The translations under genes and the position numbers were made by a program. Below, piece after piece: positions 8,309 to 16,217 of a stretch of 35,231 nt of DNA (positions are counted from its first letter, which is position 1; the number at the start of each line of letters is the position of its first letter). The DNA comes from Streptomyces griseoruber (GTDB lineage: Bacteria; Actinomycetota; Actinomycetes; Streptomycetales; Streptomycetaceae): positions 377,561 through 412,791 of the forward strand of contig NZ_KQ948767.1 of NCBI RefSeq assembly GCF_001514205.1, given 5' to 3'. The notes under the pieces were generated by a model. It made no database searches. It saw only the letters and a list, made by a program, of their open reading frames with translations, and was not told where the DNA came from.

Positions 8309-8545
8309 ATGTTCGGCGCCGAAGACGTGGGCGTGTTCCTCGGCCTGGACGTCGGCAAGACCACTCACCACGGCCACGGGCTCACCCCGGCCGGGGAGAA
8401 ATTCCTCGACAAGCAGCTGCCCAACCGCGAGCCGAAGCTGCGGGCCGTCGTCGACAAGCTGACGGCGAAGTTCGGCACCGTCCTGGTGATCGTGGACCAG
8501 CCCGCCTCGATCGGCGCTCTGCCCCTGACCGTCGCCCAGGCCACC
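8309..8545 (+). pseudogene. IS110-family transposase N-terminal remnant
   Basis: The plus-strand frame from the ATG at 8309 gives VFLGLDVGKTTHHGHGLTPA and VLVIVDQPASIGALPLTVAQ. These are the first 75-80 residues of an IS110 DEDD-type transposase, with the first catalytic aspartate in GLDVGK. After about 8545 the same frame runs without a stop into an unrelated protein sequence, so this half was truncated at a fusion point. It lies back to back with the C-terminal IS110 piece at 7984-8308, so the two cannot be one element in its original order. Confidence 0.75.
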
Positions 8546-9089
8546 GGCCCCTGCCCGCCCGGTGAAGCACCGCAGTGGCAGGCCCGCGTCCGGGTCCTGG
8601 CCGTCGACCTCTTCGTCTTCGGCGACGTCGTCGCCCGCGACCTCGAGCGCCTCGCGGCCGCCACCAAGTTCCCCGCCACCCTCCTCGGCGTCACGATCGA
8701 GGACACCAGCACCCGCGGGATCCTCCGGCTGCGCAACGTCTCCCGCGACCTCGAGGTCATCCGCACAGACCGAGGCGACACCGACGCCGGCGCCGCCGTG
8801 ATCGCACGTGCCCGCGCCCTCGTCGGCCGCCGCGTCCTCGTCTACAAGGCCATGGAGGGCCTTGCCTCCAACCTCATGCACAAGGTGCGGGGCGCCGTGC
8901 ATCTGATGGACCTCGGCCCCGAACTGGAGGCGATCGGCGAGGACGAGGCGAAGGACCACGTCCTCGCCGCCGCCAACGGGCGACAAGGACCCTGCCCTGC
9001 ACGCCTGGAACGGGGCTGGCCTTCCCGAGCGCGGCCCGGTCTTCGGCGAGCAGCTCGGCCGGGCGCTCGCGGCGGTGCCCGTCACGTGA
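8546..9089 (+). pseudogene. 5'-truncated, frameshifted unknown actinomycete gene
   Basis: In frame with the IS110 N-terminus the plus strand reads RVRVLAVDLFVFGDVVARDL, FPATLLGVTIEDTSTRGILR, VIRTDRGDTDAGAAVIARAR and ALVGRRVLVYKAMEG. Near 8985 a frameshift occurs, and the next frame carries GDKDPALHAWNGAGLPERGP and GEQLGRALAAVPVT to a TGA at 9087-9089. Coding character is good in both parts, so a roughly 180-aa gene lost its own start to the IS110 fusion and then gained an indel. From memory it resembles a conserved Streptomyces protein of unknown function; I assign no role. Confidence 0.5.
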
Positions 9090-9290
9090 TGCCCGGCCGG
9101 CACTCCGTCAGGCGACCGCGCAGGGTGGCCACATGGACTTCACGCAGAGCGCCGCACCGGTCGAGCACTGCCCCGGCCACCTGGAGCTGTTCCCCCCGTC
9201 CGTATGACCTCGGTCAAACACTCCGTCACCACACGTTTTTCACGGGGTACTTGTCATTCATGGCCGGTGCCGTGGCTGTCACGGGGGCCG
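9090..9290. other. Intergenic stretch upstream of the sheath promoter
   Basis: About 200 bp between the preceding gene remnant and the sheath operator. It holds only a 24-codon plus-strand ORF (9133-9207, ATG with a weak purine-rich stretch upstream) that I could not match to anything. A TTTTTC run near 9236-9241 is one of the few A/T-rich spots around here. I see no other feature. Confidence 0.4.
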
Positions 9291-9334
9291 ATGACGCATC
9301 AGTGACGGAGCGGTGACGCAGGCCTCACTACGGT
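9291..9334 (+). promoter_or_regulatory. Predicted SARP-type operator and promoter of the sheath operon
   Basis: Three heptamers lie in direct repeat: ATGACGC at 9291-9297, GTGACGG at 9302-9308 and GTGACGC at 9313-9319. They are separated by 4-bp spacers (ATCA and AGCG), giving an exact 11-bp period. Nine bases later comes TACGGT (9329-9334), a match to the TAnnnT pattern of actinomycete -10 boxes. The sheath ATG is 65 bases further on. The repeat overlaps where a -35 box would be, as in SARP-controlled promoters. The same repeats, period and 9-bp distance recur ahead of the minus-strand arm. Confidence 0.7.
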
Positions 9335-9399
9335 CACATCCGTCCGGGCCTGCTCCCGGAATTTCCGGCACACCTTCGACAGACCCGAGATGGGGCAGC

Positions 9400-11085
9400 A
9401 TGGCGGTTCAGACTTCCTATCCCGGCGTCTACGTCACCGAACTACCGAGCGGCGTACGGACCGTCACCGGCGTCGCGACCTCGGTCACCGCCTTCGTCGG
9501 CATGACCCGGCGCGGCCCTGTGAACAAGGCCACCGTCATCAACAGCCTGGCCGACTACGAGCGCGTCTTCGGCGGGTTGTACAAGGGCAGCACGGTGAGC
9601 TTCGCCGTCCGCGACTTCTTCGCCAACGGTGGCGGGCAGGCGGTGGTGGTCCGGCTGGTGAGCACGGGCGAGGAGAAGCCCAAACCGGCCCAAGTGACAC
9701 TGCCGGCGACGGCGACCCCGCCTGCGGGCAAAAGAACTCCAAAGACCCTTGGGAGCCCCGATTCCCCCGTCCCAGGGGCTGCGGGCGAAGGAACCACGGA
9801 CGCCGCGAAAAGTCTGGGGCTCACCCTGGAGGCTACGGAGGTAGGAGCCTGGGCAGACGACCTGATGGTGACCGTCGATCGCAATACACCTCCGAACATC
9901 GCCGGGGAGGTGGCCAAGCAACTCGATGTGAACCGGGACGACCTCTTCAACCTGGTTGTCAGGCTTGGTGACAAGGGTCCGCAGGAAGTCTTCCCCAACG
10001 TCACGGTGGTCGAGAGCTCCCGGCGGGTGGACAAGGTGCTCCTGGCCGAGTCCCAACTGGTACGGGTAGTGGTGGACCCCAACCTGGCCGCTCCCGCCAC
10101 GACCGAGAAACCTGCCACGGTCAGCGAAAAGGGCTCGGACGGAGCTGCTCTGGCGCCTGGCGACTACTTCGGTGGCGACCTGAGCTCGGAGCACGAGGGG
10201 CTCTACGCGCTGGACCATGTCGATCTGTTCAACCTGCTGTGCATCCCGCCGGCGACCCCGGACGGGGACACCGACCCCGTCGTCTACCAGGCGGCTCAGA
10301 CCTACTGCGCGCAGCGTCGCGCCGTGCTGATCGTCGACCCGCCCAGCGACATGACGGTCGCCAACGCGCTCGACGAACCGAGCGAAGATTCTGCGAAAAA
10401 GAAAAACCTGGCCGATCTCGGTCTCACCGGCGAGGCAGCCCGCAACTCGGTGCTCTACTTCCCCCGGCTGAAGCAACCGGATCCGACCGAGCGGGGCCGG
10501 ATCGGCACGTTCGTCGGCTGCGGCGCGATCGCCGGAGTGATCGCCCGCACCGACGCGACGCGCGGAGTGTGGAAGGCCCCCGCCGGTGTCGACGCCACCC
10601 TCACCGGGATCTCCGGCCTCGCTGTGAACCTCACCGACGCCGAGAACGGCACGCTGAACCCGCACGGCATCAACTGTCTTCGCACGTTCCCCGGAACCGG
10701 CACAGTGCTGTGGGGCGCACGGACCCTCCGTGGCGCGGACCACCTGGGCGACGAGTACAAGTACCTCCCGGTCCGCCGGCTCGCCCTGCACATCGAGGAG
10801 AGCCTCTTCCGCGGCACCCAGTGGGTGGTGTTCGAGCCCAACGACGAACCGCTGTGGGCGCAGATCAGGCTGAACCTGGGTGCGTTCATGCACAACCTGT
10901 TCCGGCAGGGCGCGTTCCAGGGCACCACCGCGCGGGACGCCTACTTCGTGAAATGCGACCGCGAGACCACCACAGCGAACGACGTGAACGCCGGCCAGGT
11001 CAACATCGTCGTCGGCTTCGCGCCGGTGCGGCCCGCCGAGTTCGTGGTGCTGCAGATACAGCAGATCGCCCAGGCCCAGGCCTGA
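9400..11085 (+). CDS. Contractile injection system sheath protein
   Basis: The 561-aa product forms the outer contractile sheath around the inner tube. The N-terminus (SYPGVYVTELPSGVRTVTGV, then VTAFVGMTRRGPVNKATVIN) and the C-terminal domain from about residue 465 (SLFRGTQWVVFEPNDEPLWA; RQGAFQGTTARDAYFVKCD) are the standard tail-sheath blocks. These supply the extended arms and handshake domain. Residues about 90-150 form a Pro/Gly/Thr-rich insertion that probably faces outward. The ATG at 9400 is chosen because it starts on the conserved MAVQTSYPGVYV. An in-frame GTG at 9313 lies inside the operator and upstream of the -10 box, so it cannot be the start. It is the first gene of the plus-strand arm, 31 bases before the tube gene. 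Confidence 0.95.
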   Translation: MAVQTSYPGVYVTELPSGVRTVTGVATSVTAFVGMTRRGPVNKATVINSLADYERVFGGLYKGSTVSFAVRDFFANGGGQAVVVRLVSTGEEKPKPAQVTLPATATPPAGKRTPKTLGSPDSPVPGAAGEGTTDAAKSLGLTLEATEVGAWADDLMVTVDRNTPPNIAGEVAKQLDVNRDDLFNLVVRLGDKGPQEVFPNVTVVESSRRVDKVLLAESQLVRVVVDPNLAAPATTEKPATVSEKGSDGAALAPGDYFGGDLSSEHEGLYALDHVDLFNLLCIPPATPDGDTDPVVYQAAQTYCAQRRAVLIVDPPSDMTVANALDEPSEDSAKKKNLADLGLTGEAARNSVLYFPRLKQPDPTERGRIGTFVGCGAIAGVIARTDATRGVWKAPAGVDATLTGISGLAVNLTDAENGTLNPHGINCLRTFPGTGTVLWGARTLRGADHLGDEYKYLPVRRLALHIEESLFRGTQWVVFEPNDEPLWAQIRLNLGAFMHNLFRQGAFQGTTARDAYFVKCDRETTTANDVNAGQVNIVVGFAPVRPAEFVVLQIQQIAQAQA

Positions 11086-11116
11086 CAGACACCGAGAGCG
11101 GACAAGGCGGACAAGA

Positions 11117-11635
11117 ATGGCCCAGTTCACTGTCAACGCACAGCGCTTCGACCCGTACAAGAACTTCAAGTTCCGTGTGCGGTGGGACGGTCGCTACGTC
11201 GCAGGCGTCAGCAAGGTGGGTGCCCTCACCCGCACCACGGAAGTGGTGTCGCACCGGGACGGCGGGGACCCCAGCAGCAGCCGCAAGTCACCGGGCCGCA
11301 CCGACTACGCCGCAATCACCCTGGAACGCGGAGTCACCCACGACCCGAACTTCGAACAGTGGGCGAACAAGGTGCACATGCACGGCGCCGGACTGGCCTC
11401 GGAGCTGTCGCTGCGGGACTTCCGCAAGGACATCGTGATCGAGGTCTACAACGAGGCGGGTCAACTCGCCATCGCCTACAAGGTGTTCCGCTGCTGGGTG
11501 TCCGAGTACCAGGCGCTGCCCGAACTCGACGCCAACGCCAACGCCGTCGCGATCCAGCACATCAAGCTGGAGAACGAGGGCTGGGAACGCGACGTGGACG
11601 TCCCGGAGCCCACAGAGCCCACCTTCGTCGGCTGA
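11117..11635 (+). CDS. Inner tube protein (gp19/Hcp-like)
   Basis: A 172-aa phage tail tube protein whose rings form the rigid tube driven into the target. Family blocks are FDPYKNFKFRVRWDGRYVAG at the N-terminus, the loop HRDGGDPSSSRKSPGRTDY, the strand ITLERGVTHDPNFEQWANKV and the C-terminal WVSEYQALPELDANANAVAI. The pattern and length match eCIS tube proteins closely. ATG at 11117 follows a weak AAGG purine stretch. The stop overlaps the next gene's start by one base (TGATG), so translation is coupled. Only one canonical tube gene is present; the CIS_tube protein of the other arm is the hub adaptor. Confidence 0.95.
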   Translation: MAQFTVNAQRFDPYKNFKFRVRWDGRYVAGVSKVGALTRTTEVVSHRDGGDPSSSRKSPGRTDYAAITLERGVTHDPNFEQWANKVHMHGAGLASELSLRDFRKDIVIEVYNEAGQLAIAYKVFRCWVSEYQALPELDANANAVAIQHIKLENEGWERDVDVPEPTEPTFVG

Positions 11636-12348
11636 TGAGCGGCCTCGACCCGGCCTGGACGATCACCGCCTGGGAGCGCGGAGTGCGGGAGGGCACGCTC
11701 GACCGAGCCGTGACCCTGCTGGCCTCGGCGACCGGGCTGTCACGCGACCAGGCCGAGTCGACGGACGTGGGCAGCCGTGACGCGGTCCTCGTCGATGTCC
11801 TCAGCAGGGTCACGGGCGGGGTCGTCCAGGCGTGCGTGAGGTGCACCGGATGCGGTGAACAGCTCGACGTACCCCTCGACCTGACCGCGTTCCCCAGGAC
11901 GCCGTGGCGTGAGCCCGGCGCCCTGCTGGAGGCGGAGGTCTCGGGCTCCGGCGTGCGTTTCCGGCTGCCCACCACCGGCGACCTGCGTCTGCTCCGGGGC
12001 CACGACGCGGCGGCGGGCAGGCGGCTGCTGCTCGCCCGCTGCGTACAGGCCGAGGCCGGCGGTGGCGAGGATCTCGACGAGGAGACCGCCGCCGCGGTGG
12101 AAGCGGCCATGGAGGAGGCAGCCCCGGGCGGCGCGGTGACCGTCCGTACGGGCTGCCCCGACTGCGGGGCGGAGACTCCCGCGGCCCTGGACGTACCCGC
12201 CCTGCTGTGGGCCGAGGTCCAGGCTCAGGCGGTCGCTCTGCTGCACCAGGTGCACGTCCTGGCCTCCGCCTACGGCTGGACCGAGCCCGAGGTGCTGGCC
12301 CTCAGCCCGGCGCGGCGCGCCGCGTACCTGGAACTGGTGAGCCGATGA
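11635..12348 (+). CDS. Zinc-ribbon T4-type baseplate/hub assembly chaperone-like protein
   Basis: A 237-aa protein. C67 and the CxxC at 70-73 (CVRCTGCGE), plus a second CxxC at 174-177 (CPDCGAE), form a split zinc ribbon with a long insert. The C-terminus (HVLASAYGWTEPEVLALSPA, then RRAAYLELV) matches the short helical motif of T4-family baseplate hub assembly chaperones. In eCIS clusters such a protein usually follows the tube gene and is thought to help baseplate or hub assembly rather than be a major structural part. It shares one base with the tube stop and overlaps the next start by four bases (ATGA). The zinc site is inferred from spacing only. Confidence 0.7.
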   Translation: MSGLDPAWTITAWERGVREGTLDRAVTLLASATGLSRDQAESTDVGSRDAVLVDVLSRVTGGVVQACVRCTGCGEQLDVPLDLTAFPRTPWREPGALLEAEVSGSGVRFRLPTTGDLRLLRGHDAAAGRRLLLARCVQAEAGGGEDLDEETAAAVEAAMEEAAPGGAVTVRTGCPDCGAETPAALDVPALLWAEVQAQAVALLHQVHVLASAYGWTEPEVLALSPARRAAYLELVSR

Positions 12349-13430
12349 GCGGATTCCTGACCCACCTGGCGGAGCGGACCCTCGGGCTCACCCCGGTACT
12401 CGAACCCCGGCCGAGAGGGCGGTTCGAGCCGGTGGCGGACGAACTCCCGGGCTGGGAGGAGGGCGAGAACCCGGGGGACGGGCTCGCCGCCGTTACGCCT
12501 TCCGCTCCTGCTGCGGGCGGCGATCGACTCGGCGCGGCCCCCTCTGTTCCGACCAGTGTTGCTCCCGCAGGTACTGCCCCTCCTGTCTCCGCGAGCACTG
12601 CTCCTGCCGTCGGTGTCCCCTCGGCGTCCGTAGACCTTGCTTCTGCCGTCGGTGCTGCTTCGGTGTCCGCGAGCACTGCTCCTACCGTCGGTTCCTCTTC
12701 GACATCCGTAAACGTTGCTTTCACCGCCACCGCCACCGCCACCGCCACCGCCACCACCCCCTCGGCATCGGTAAACGTTGCTCCCACGGCCATCACCCCC
12801 TCGACATTCGTGGCAACAGGCGTGCCTGACCCGGAACGGGAAGCAGCGGCCTGGGATGCCCCTGCTGGCGCGAAAGGGGCGCCGCGCCAGCCGTCGCCCG
12901 AGCGGCCGGAGACGAGCAGTGGCCCACAACTGCCCCCCACTCCCGCCCCCACGTTCCCGGTCCCGCAGATCCCGCCCCCTCCTCCCACCCAACGCGCGCC
13001 GGAACCCTCCGGGGCCGACGCGCCGGCCCGACTGCCCCTGCCACCGGAATCCCGCCCTCCCGTCGTCCCGTCGACCCGAGCGCGAGAACTCGCACTCGAC
13101 GCCCCGCCACCGGACCGCTTGCCGACGTCATCCGTCGACCCTGTCCGCGCCGCCGCCCTCCGCGTGCCCGGGGAGCGTTCGCTCAGGGATGCCGTACGCG
13201 ATGCCATACCGCCGGTGTTCCGGGCCGCGGAGCAGACGCCGCAGCCGCCGCAGCCGGCCCGGGTGACGGTGAACATCGGGCGGGTGGAGGTACGGACCAC
13301 ACCGGAGCCCGGCCGGTCCGCCGCGCCCCGGCCCGGTCCGCCGCGCCGGGCGCAACCCGACCGTGCGGCCCGACCGCTGTCGCTGGGTGACTATCTGGCC
13401 CGCCGTACGGAAGAAGGAGGGCCGCGATGA
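12345..13430 (+). CDS. Proline/alanine-rich linker protein of the injection cluster
   Basis: This 361-aa protein is compact only at its ends: an N-terminal helix (MSGFLTHLAERTLGLTPVLE) and a C-terminal block (RVTVNIGRVEVRTTPEP, then LSLGDYLARRTEEGG). The roughly 300 residues between are Ala/Pro/Ser/Thr/Val-rich and surely disordered. They contain a 78-bp in-frame repeat (12585-12662 and 12663-12740) and five ACCGCC hexamers at 12723-12752 encoding TA repeats. Proteins with the VTVNIGR-type C-terminus occur at this position in Streptomyces tail-like clusters; their role is unknown to me. It could be a linker, a scaffold or part of length control, since no coiled-coil tape measure is visible in the cluster. 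Starts and stops overlap both neighbours by 4 bases. Confidence 0.75.
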   Translation: MSGFLTHLAERTLGLTPVLEPRPRGRFEPVADELPGWEEGENPGDGLAAVTPSAPAAGGDRLGAAPSVPTSVAPAGTAPPVSASTAPAVGVPSASVDLASAVGAASVSASTAPTVGSSSTSVNVAFTATATATATATTPSASVNVAPTAITPSTFVATGVPDPEREAAAWDAPAGAKGAPRQPSPERPETSSGPQLPPTPAPTFPVPQIPPPPPTQRAPEPSGADAPARLPLPPESRPPVVPSTRARELALDAPPPDRLPTSSVDPVRAAALRVPGERSLRDAVRDAIPPVFRAAEQTPQPPQPARVTVNIGRVEVRTTPEPGRSAAPRPGPPRRAQPDRAARPLSLGDYLARRTEEGGPR

Positions 13431-14074
13431 GCAACCACCTCGCGGTGGCCACGGTGACCGCCGCACTCACCCGGACCCTGGTCGAGGCCCTCGCCGACCC
13501 CTCCCTGGGTGGTGTGGAGAACACCGCGGTCACCACGCTGCGCCCCCAGTCGCTGGCGGCGACCGACGCGCAGGCTAGGGGGATCAATGTCTACCTGTAC
13601 CGGGTCACTCCCAACGGCGCCTGGACGGTGGCCGATCTGCCGACGCGCGGTTCCGACGGCCGGTCACTCGTGGCAAGTCCCCGGCAGGCGCTCGACCTGC
13701 ACTATCTGCTGACCTTCTCCGGTGACGAATCCACCCTGGAGCCCCAGCGGCTGCTGGGCCTCACCGTGAGCACGCTCGCCTCACGGCCGGTGCTGAGCCC
13801 GGAACTGATCCGCCGGTTCGCGAGGGAGGCGGTTCCCCCCAATGACTGGCAGCGGCACTCGGACCTGGTGGATCAACCGGACCCGGTGCGCGTCACTCTG
13901 CAACCGATGGACCTGGAGGAGTCGACCAAGCTGTGGTCGTTGCTCTACCCCTCCTCCTACCGGCTGTCGATCGCCTACCAGGCGACGGCGGTCCTGATCG
14001 AGGGCCGCGAGCTGCCGACGGCTCCCAATCCGGTGGCGACCCGCACGATCGACGTGCGGCAGATGAAGGCGTGA
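13427..14074 (+). CDS. DUF4255 tail-terminator (Pvc16/Afp16-like) protein
   Basis: A 215-aa protein with the DUF4255 pattern: MSNHLAVATVTAALTRTLVE, then INVYLYRVTPNGAWTVADLP, ALDLHYLLTFSGDESTLEPQ and the late block LWSLLYPSSYRLSIAYQATA. In Photorhabdus and Serratia particles the equivalent protein caps the end of sheath and tube distal to the baseplate and fixes particle length. Length and order of blocks are normal for the family. It starts at an ATG overlapping the previous stop by four bases and is followed 6 bases later by the ATPase gene. Confidence 0.9.
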   Translation: MSNHLAVATVTAALTRTLVEALADPSLGGVENTAVTTLRPQSLAATDAQARGINVYLYRVTPNGAWTVADLPTRGSDGRSLVASPRQALDLHYLLTFSGDESTLEPQRLLGLTVSTLASRPVLSPELIRRFAREAVPPNDWQRHSDLVDQPDPVRVTLQPMDLEESTKLWSLLYPSSYRLSIAYQATAVLIEGRELPTAPNPVATRTIDVRQMKA

Positions 14075-14080
14075 GGCGAC

Positions 14081-15979
14081 GTGGACTGGCTCACCGCGAA
14101 CCAGCGGTATCTGGTGGCCGCACTCGATGTGCTCCGCCTCCGGCTGAGCGGCGGGGACGGCCTGGAGGACGCCGCCCGCCACTGTGACGACCTCCGGAAG
14201 GCGATGCCCGCGCCCCCCGCGCTCGAAGTCATCGAAGACGGCTTCGAGTTGTCGGACTTCGAGCGGGATCTGCTGCTGATGTGCGCCGGCGTCGAACTGG
14301 ACACGGACTTCGCCCATGCCTGCGCCGAGGCCCAGAACGCACCGGAGCGCACCTGGGCGACCTTCGGCCTGAGCTTGGCGAAGCTGCCCGACACGCACTG
14401 GTCAGCGCTCACCCCGGCGGGGCCGCTGCGGCGCTGGCATCTGGTCGAACTCGCCCACCCGGAGACACCGACCGTCAGCGCCCTGCGGATCGACGAGCGG
14501 ATCCTGCACGCCCTGACCGGGGTTGCCTACCTGGATCCCAGGATTCAACCGCTCACCGTGCGACTCCCCGAGCCGGGTCCGCTCCCAGTGCCGCTGAGAG
14601 AGGCGGGCGAGCAGGTGGCGGCCCACTGGTCCCGGCCCGAGTCCGGTTGTGTTCTGCTCTACGGCCGACCGGTCCCGGATCTCAGATCGGCCGCGGTCGG
14701 GGCCTGCGCGGAAGCCCACTCCTCGCCCGTCTGCCTACGGGCTGCCGACCTCCCCAAGGCCCCGGAGGAACGGGACCTGTTGGCGCGACTGTGCGAGCGG
14801 GAGACCGTACTGAACGGGACCGCCTGGATCATCGAGGTCGACGACACGGTCCCGGACTGCTCCCGCCTCGCCCTCGACCTGGCCGACCGGCTCGACGTTC
14901 CCACGGTCGTGATCTCACGCGAGCCGATCGCGGGCCCGGGCCCCCGCGTGGAGGTGGGCCCGGCCCGGGCGGACGACGTACGGGCTGTCTGGCGCGAGGC
15001 CCTCGGTCCGGCCGCGGCGGGCCTCTCGGACTGGATCGACCGTGTGGCGGGGCAGTTCGATCTGGGCCTGGAAGCGGTCGACACCGCGGCGACGGAGGCA
15101 CTGGCCGCGCCCGAGGCGGGCGCCGCGCTGTGGGATGCCTGCCGGCGGCTGGCCCGCCCCTCGCTGGGCGGCCTCGTCCAGGGGATCGAGCCCCGCGCCC
15201 GCTGGGCCGACCTGGTCCTGCCCGACCATCAGCTTCGCGTCCTCCACGAACTGACCGCCCATGTACGGCACCGGGTCACCGTCCTGGAGGACTGGGGCTT
15301 CGCCGCCCGTACGAGTCGTGGGCTCGGCACCGCGGCACTCTTCTCGGGGCCCAGCGGCACCGGGAAGACCCTGGCGGCGGAGGTGATCGCCGGGGAGCTG
15401 CGTCTCGACCTGTACCGGGTGGACCTGAGCCAGGTGGTGAGCAAGTACATCGGCGAGACCGAGAAGAACCTGCGCGGGGTCTTCGACGCCGCCGAGGCGG
15501 GCGGTGCGGTGCTGCTCTTCGACGAGGCCGACGCGTTGTTCGGCAAACGGAGCGAGGTCAAGGACAGCCACGACCGGTACGCCAACATCGAGGTCGGCTA
15601 CCTGCTCCAGCGGATCGAGGCCTACCGGGGGCTGGCCGTCCTCACCACCAACCTCAAGGACACCCTCGACCCGGCCTTCCTGCGGCGGCTGCGCTTCGCC
15701 GTCCACTTCCCCTTCCCGGACGCCTCTGCCCGCGCCGAGATCTGGCGCAGGGCCTTCCCCCCACAGACCCCCACCGACGGCCTGGACCCCGCCGCGCTGG
15801 CCCAACTCTCCGTCCCCGGCGGCACGATCAGCACCATCGCCCTCTCCGCGGCCTACCTCGCCGCGGACTCCGGCGAACCCGTCCGCATGCACCATCTGCT
15901 GGCCGCCGCCCGCACTGAGTACGCCAAGCTCGAACGCCCCCTCACCACCACCGAGGTGACCGGATGGACGACGACATGA
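14081..15979 (+). CDS. eCIS AAA+ ATPase (Pvc15/Afp15-like)
   Basis: The 632-aa protein has an N-terminal winged-helix-type region common to eCIS ATPases (about 1-380) and a C-terminal AAA+ module. Walker A is GPSGTGKT at 423-430, Walker B LLFDEAD at 478-484, with sensor 1 in AVLTTNLKDTLDPAF and an arginine-finger segment LRRLRFAVHFPFP. This ATPase is found in nearly all eCIS loci and is thought to help cargo loading or assembly rather than contraction. GTG at 14081 is the start; it follows GAGGCG. The last four bases overlap the start of the small ORF at 15976. All nucleotide-binding residues look intact. Confidence 0.95.
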   Translation: MDWLTANQRYLVAALDVLRLRLSGGDGLEDAARHCDDLRKAMPAPPALEVIEDGFELSDFERDLLLMCAGVELDTDFAHACAEAQNAPERTWATFGLSLAKLPDTHWSALTPAGPLRRWHLVELAHPETPTVSALRIDERILHALTGVAYLDPRIQPLTVRLPEPGPLPVPLREAGEQVAAHWSRPESGCVLLYGRPVPDLRSAAVGACAEAHSSPVCLRAADLPKAPEERDLLARLCERETVLNGTAWIIEVDDTVPDCSRLALDLADRLDVPTVVISREPIAGPGPRVEVGPARADDVRAVWREALGPAAAGLSDWIDRVAGQFDLGLEAVDTAATEALAAPEAGAALWDACRRLARPSLGGLVQGIEPRARWADLVLPDHQLRVLHELTAHVRHRVTVLEDWGFAARTSRGLGTAALFSGPSGTGKTLAAEVIAGELRLDLYRVDLSQVVSKYIGETEKNLRGVFDAAEAGGAVLLFDEADALFGKRSEVKDSHDRYANIEVGYLLQRIEAYRGLAVLTTNLKDTLDPAFLRRLRFAVHFPFPDASARAEIWRRAFPPQTPTDGLDPAALAQLSVPGGTISTIALSAAYLAADSGEPVRMHHLLAAARTEYAKLERPLTTTEVTGWTTT

Positions 15980-16137
15980 CCATCCACATCGACACCCTCA
16001 CCGTCGACCTCACCCCTGACGCCGTGGCCGCCCTTCTCATGGGCGACCACGATGTTCTCGTCCCGGCGATCCTGGCGGCTCTGCGCGACGTGCCCAGTGG
16101 GACGTACGGGGGACCTGTTCACCAAAGACCATCCTGA
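15976..16137 (+). CDS. Tiny ORF ending the plus-strand arm
   Basis: A 53-aa reading frame starting at the ATGA overlap with the ATPase stop. The first 40 residues (MTIHIDTLTVDLTPDAVAAL, MGDHDVLVPAILAALRDV) look like a real folded start with good codon bias. The last dozen (TYGGPVHQRPS) look random, and the TGA sits on the edge of the hairpin at 16137. It may be the shortened start of a longer gene lost when the two arms came to face each other, or a genuine small protein. I know no family for it. Confidence 0.5.
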   Translation: MTIHIDTLTVDLTPDAVAALLMGDHDVLVPAILAALRDVPSGTYGGPVHQRPS

Positions 16138-16165
16138 TCCCAGGCCCCTGCCCGGCCCCTGGGAT
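16137..16165. terminator. Hairpin between the two convergent arms
   Basis: ATCCCAGG at 16137-16144 and CCTGGGAT at 16158-16165 form a perfect 8-bp stem with a 13-base C-rich loop. It lies directly after the last plus-strand stop (16135-16137) and 53 bases beyond the end of the minus-strand arm. It could act as a two-way terminator. There is no T-run after the stem on the plus side, but GGC TTT TTT T-type sequence at 16231-16239 lies at the end of the opposing gene. Confidence 0.5.
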
Positions 16166-16217
16166 GACCGCTTCGGCATGCCGGACGGGGTCAGGGCAAC
16201 CCTCACCCCTCTCGAAG

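Noticed and set aside
9133..9207. 24-codon ORF with ATG upstream of the sheath promoter
   Set aside because: Too short, weak ribosome site and no recognisable sequence; not reported as a gene.
9313..9399. Upstream in-frame GTG start for the sheath gene at 9313
   Set aside because: It lies inside the third operator heptamer and upstream of the predicted -10 box, and the 29 extra residues match no sheath N-terminus. ATG 9400 begins on the conserved sequence.
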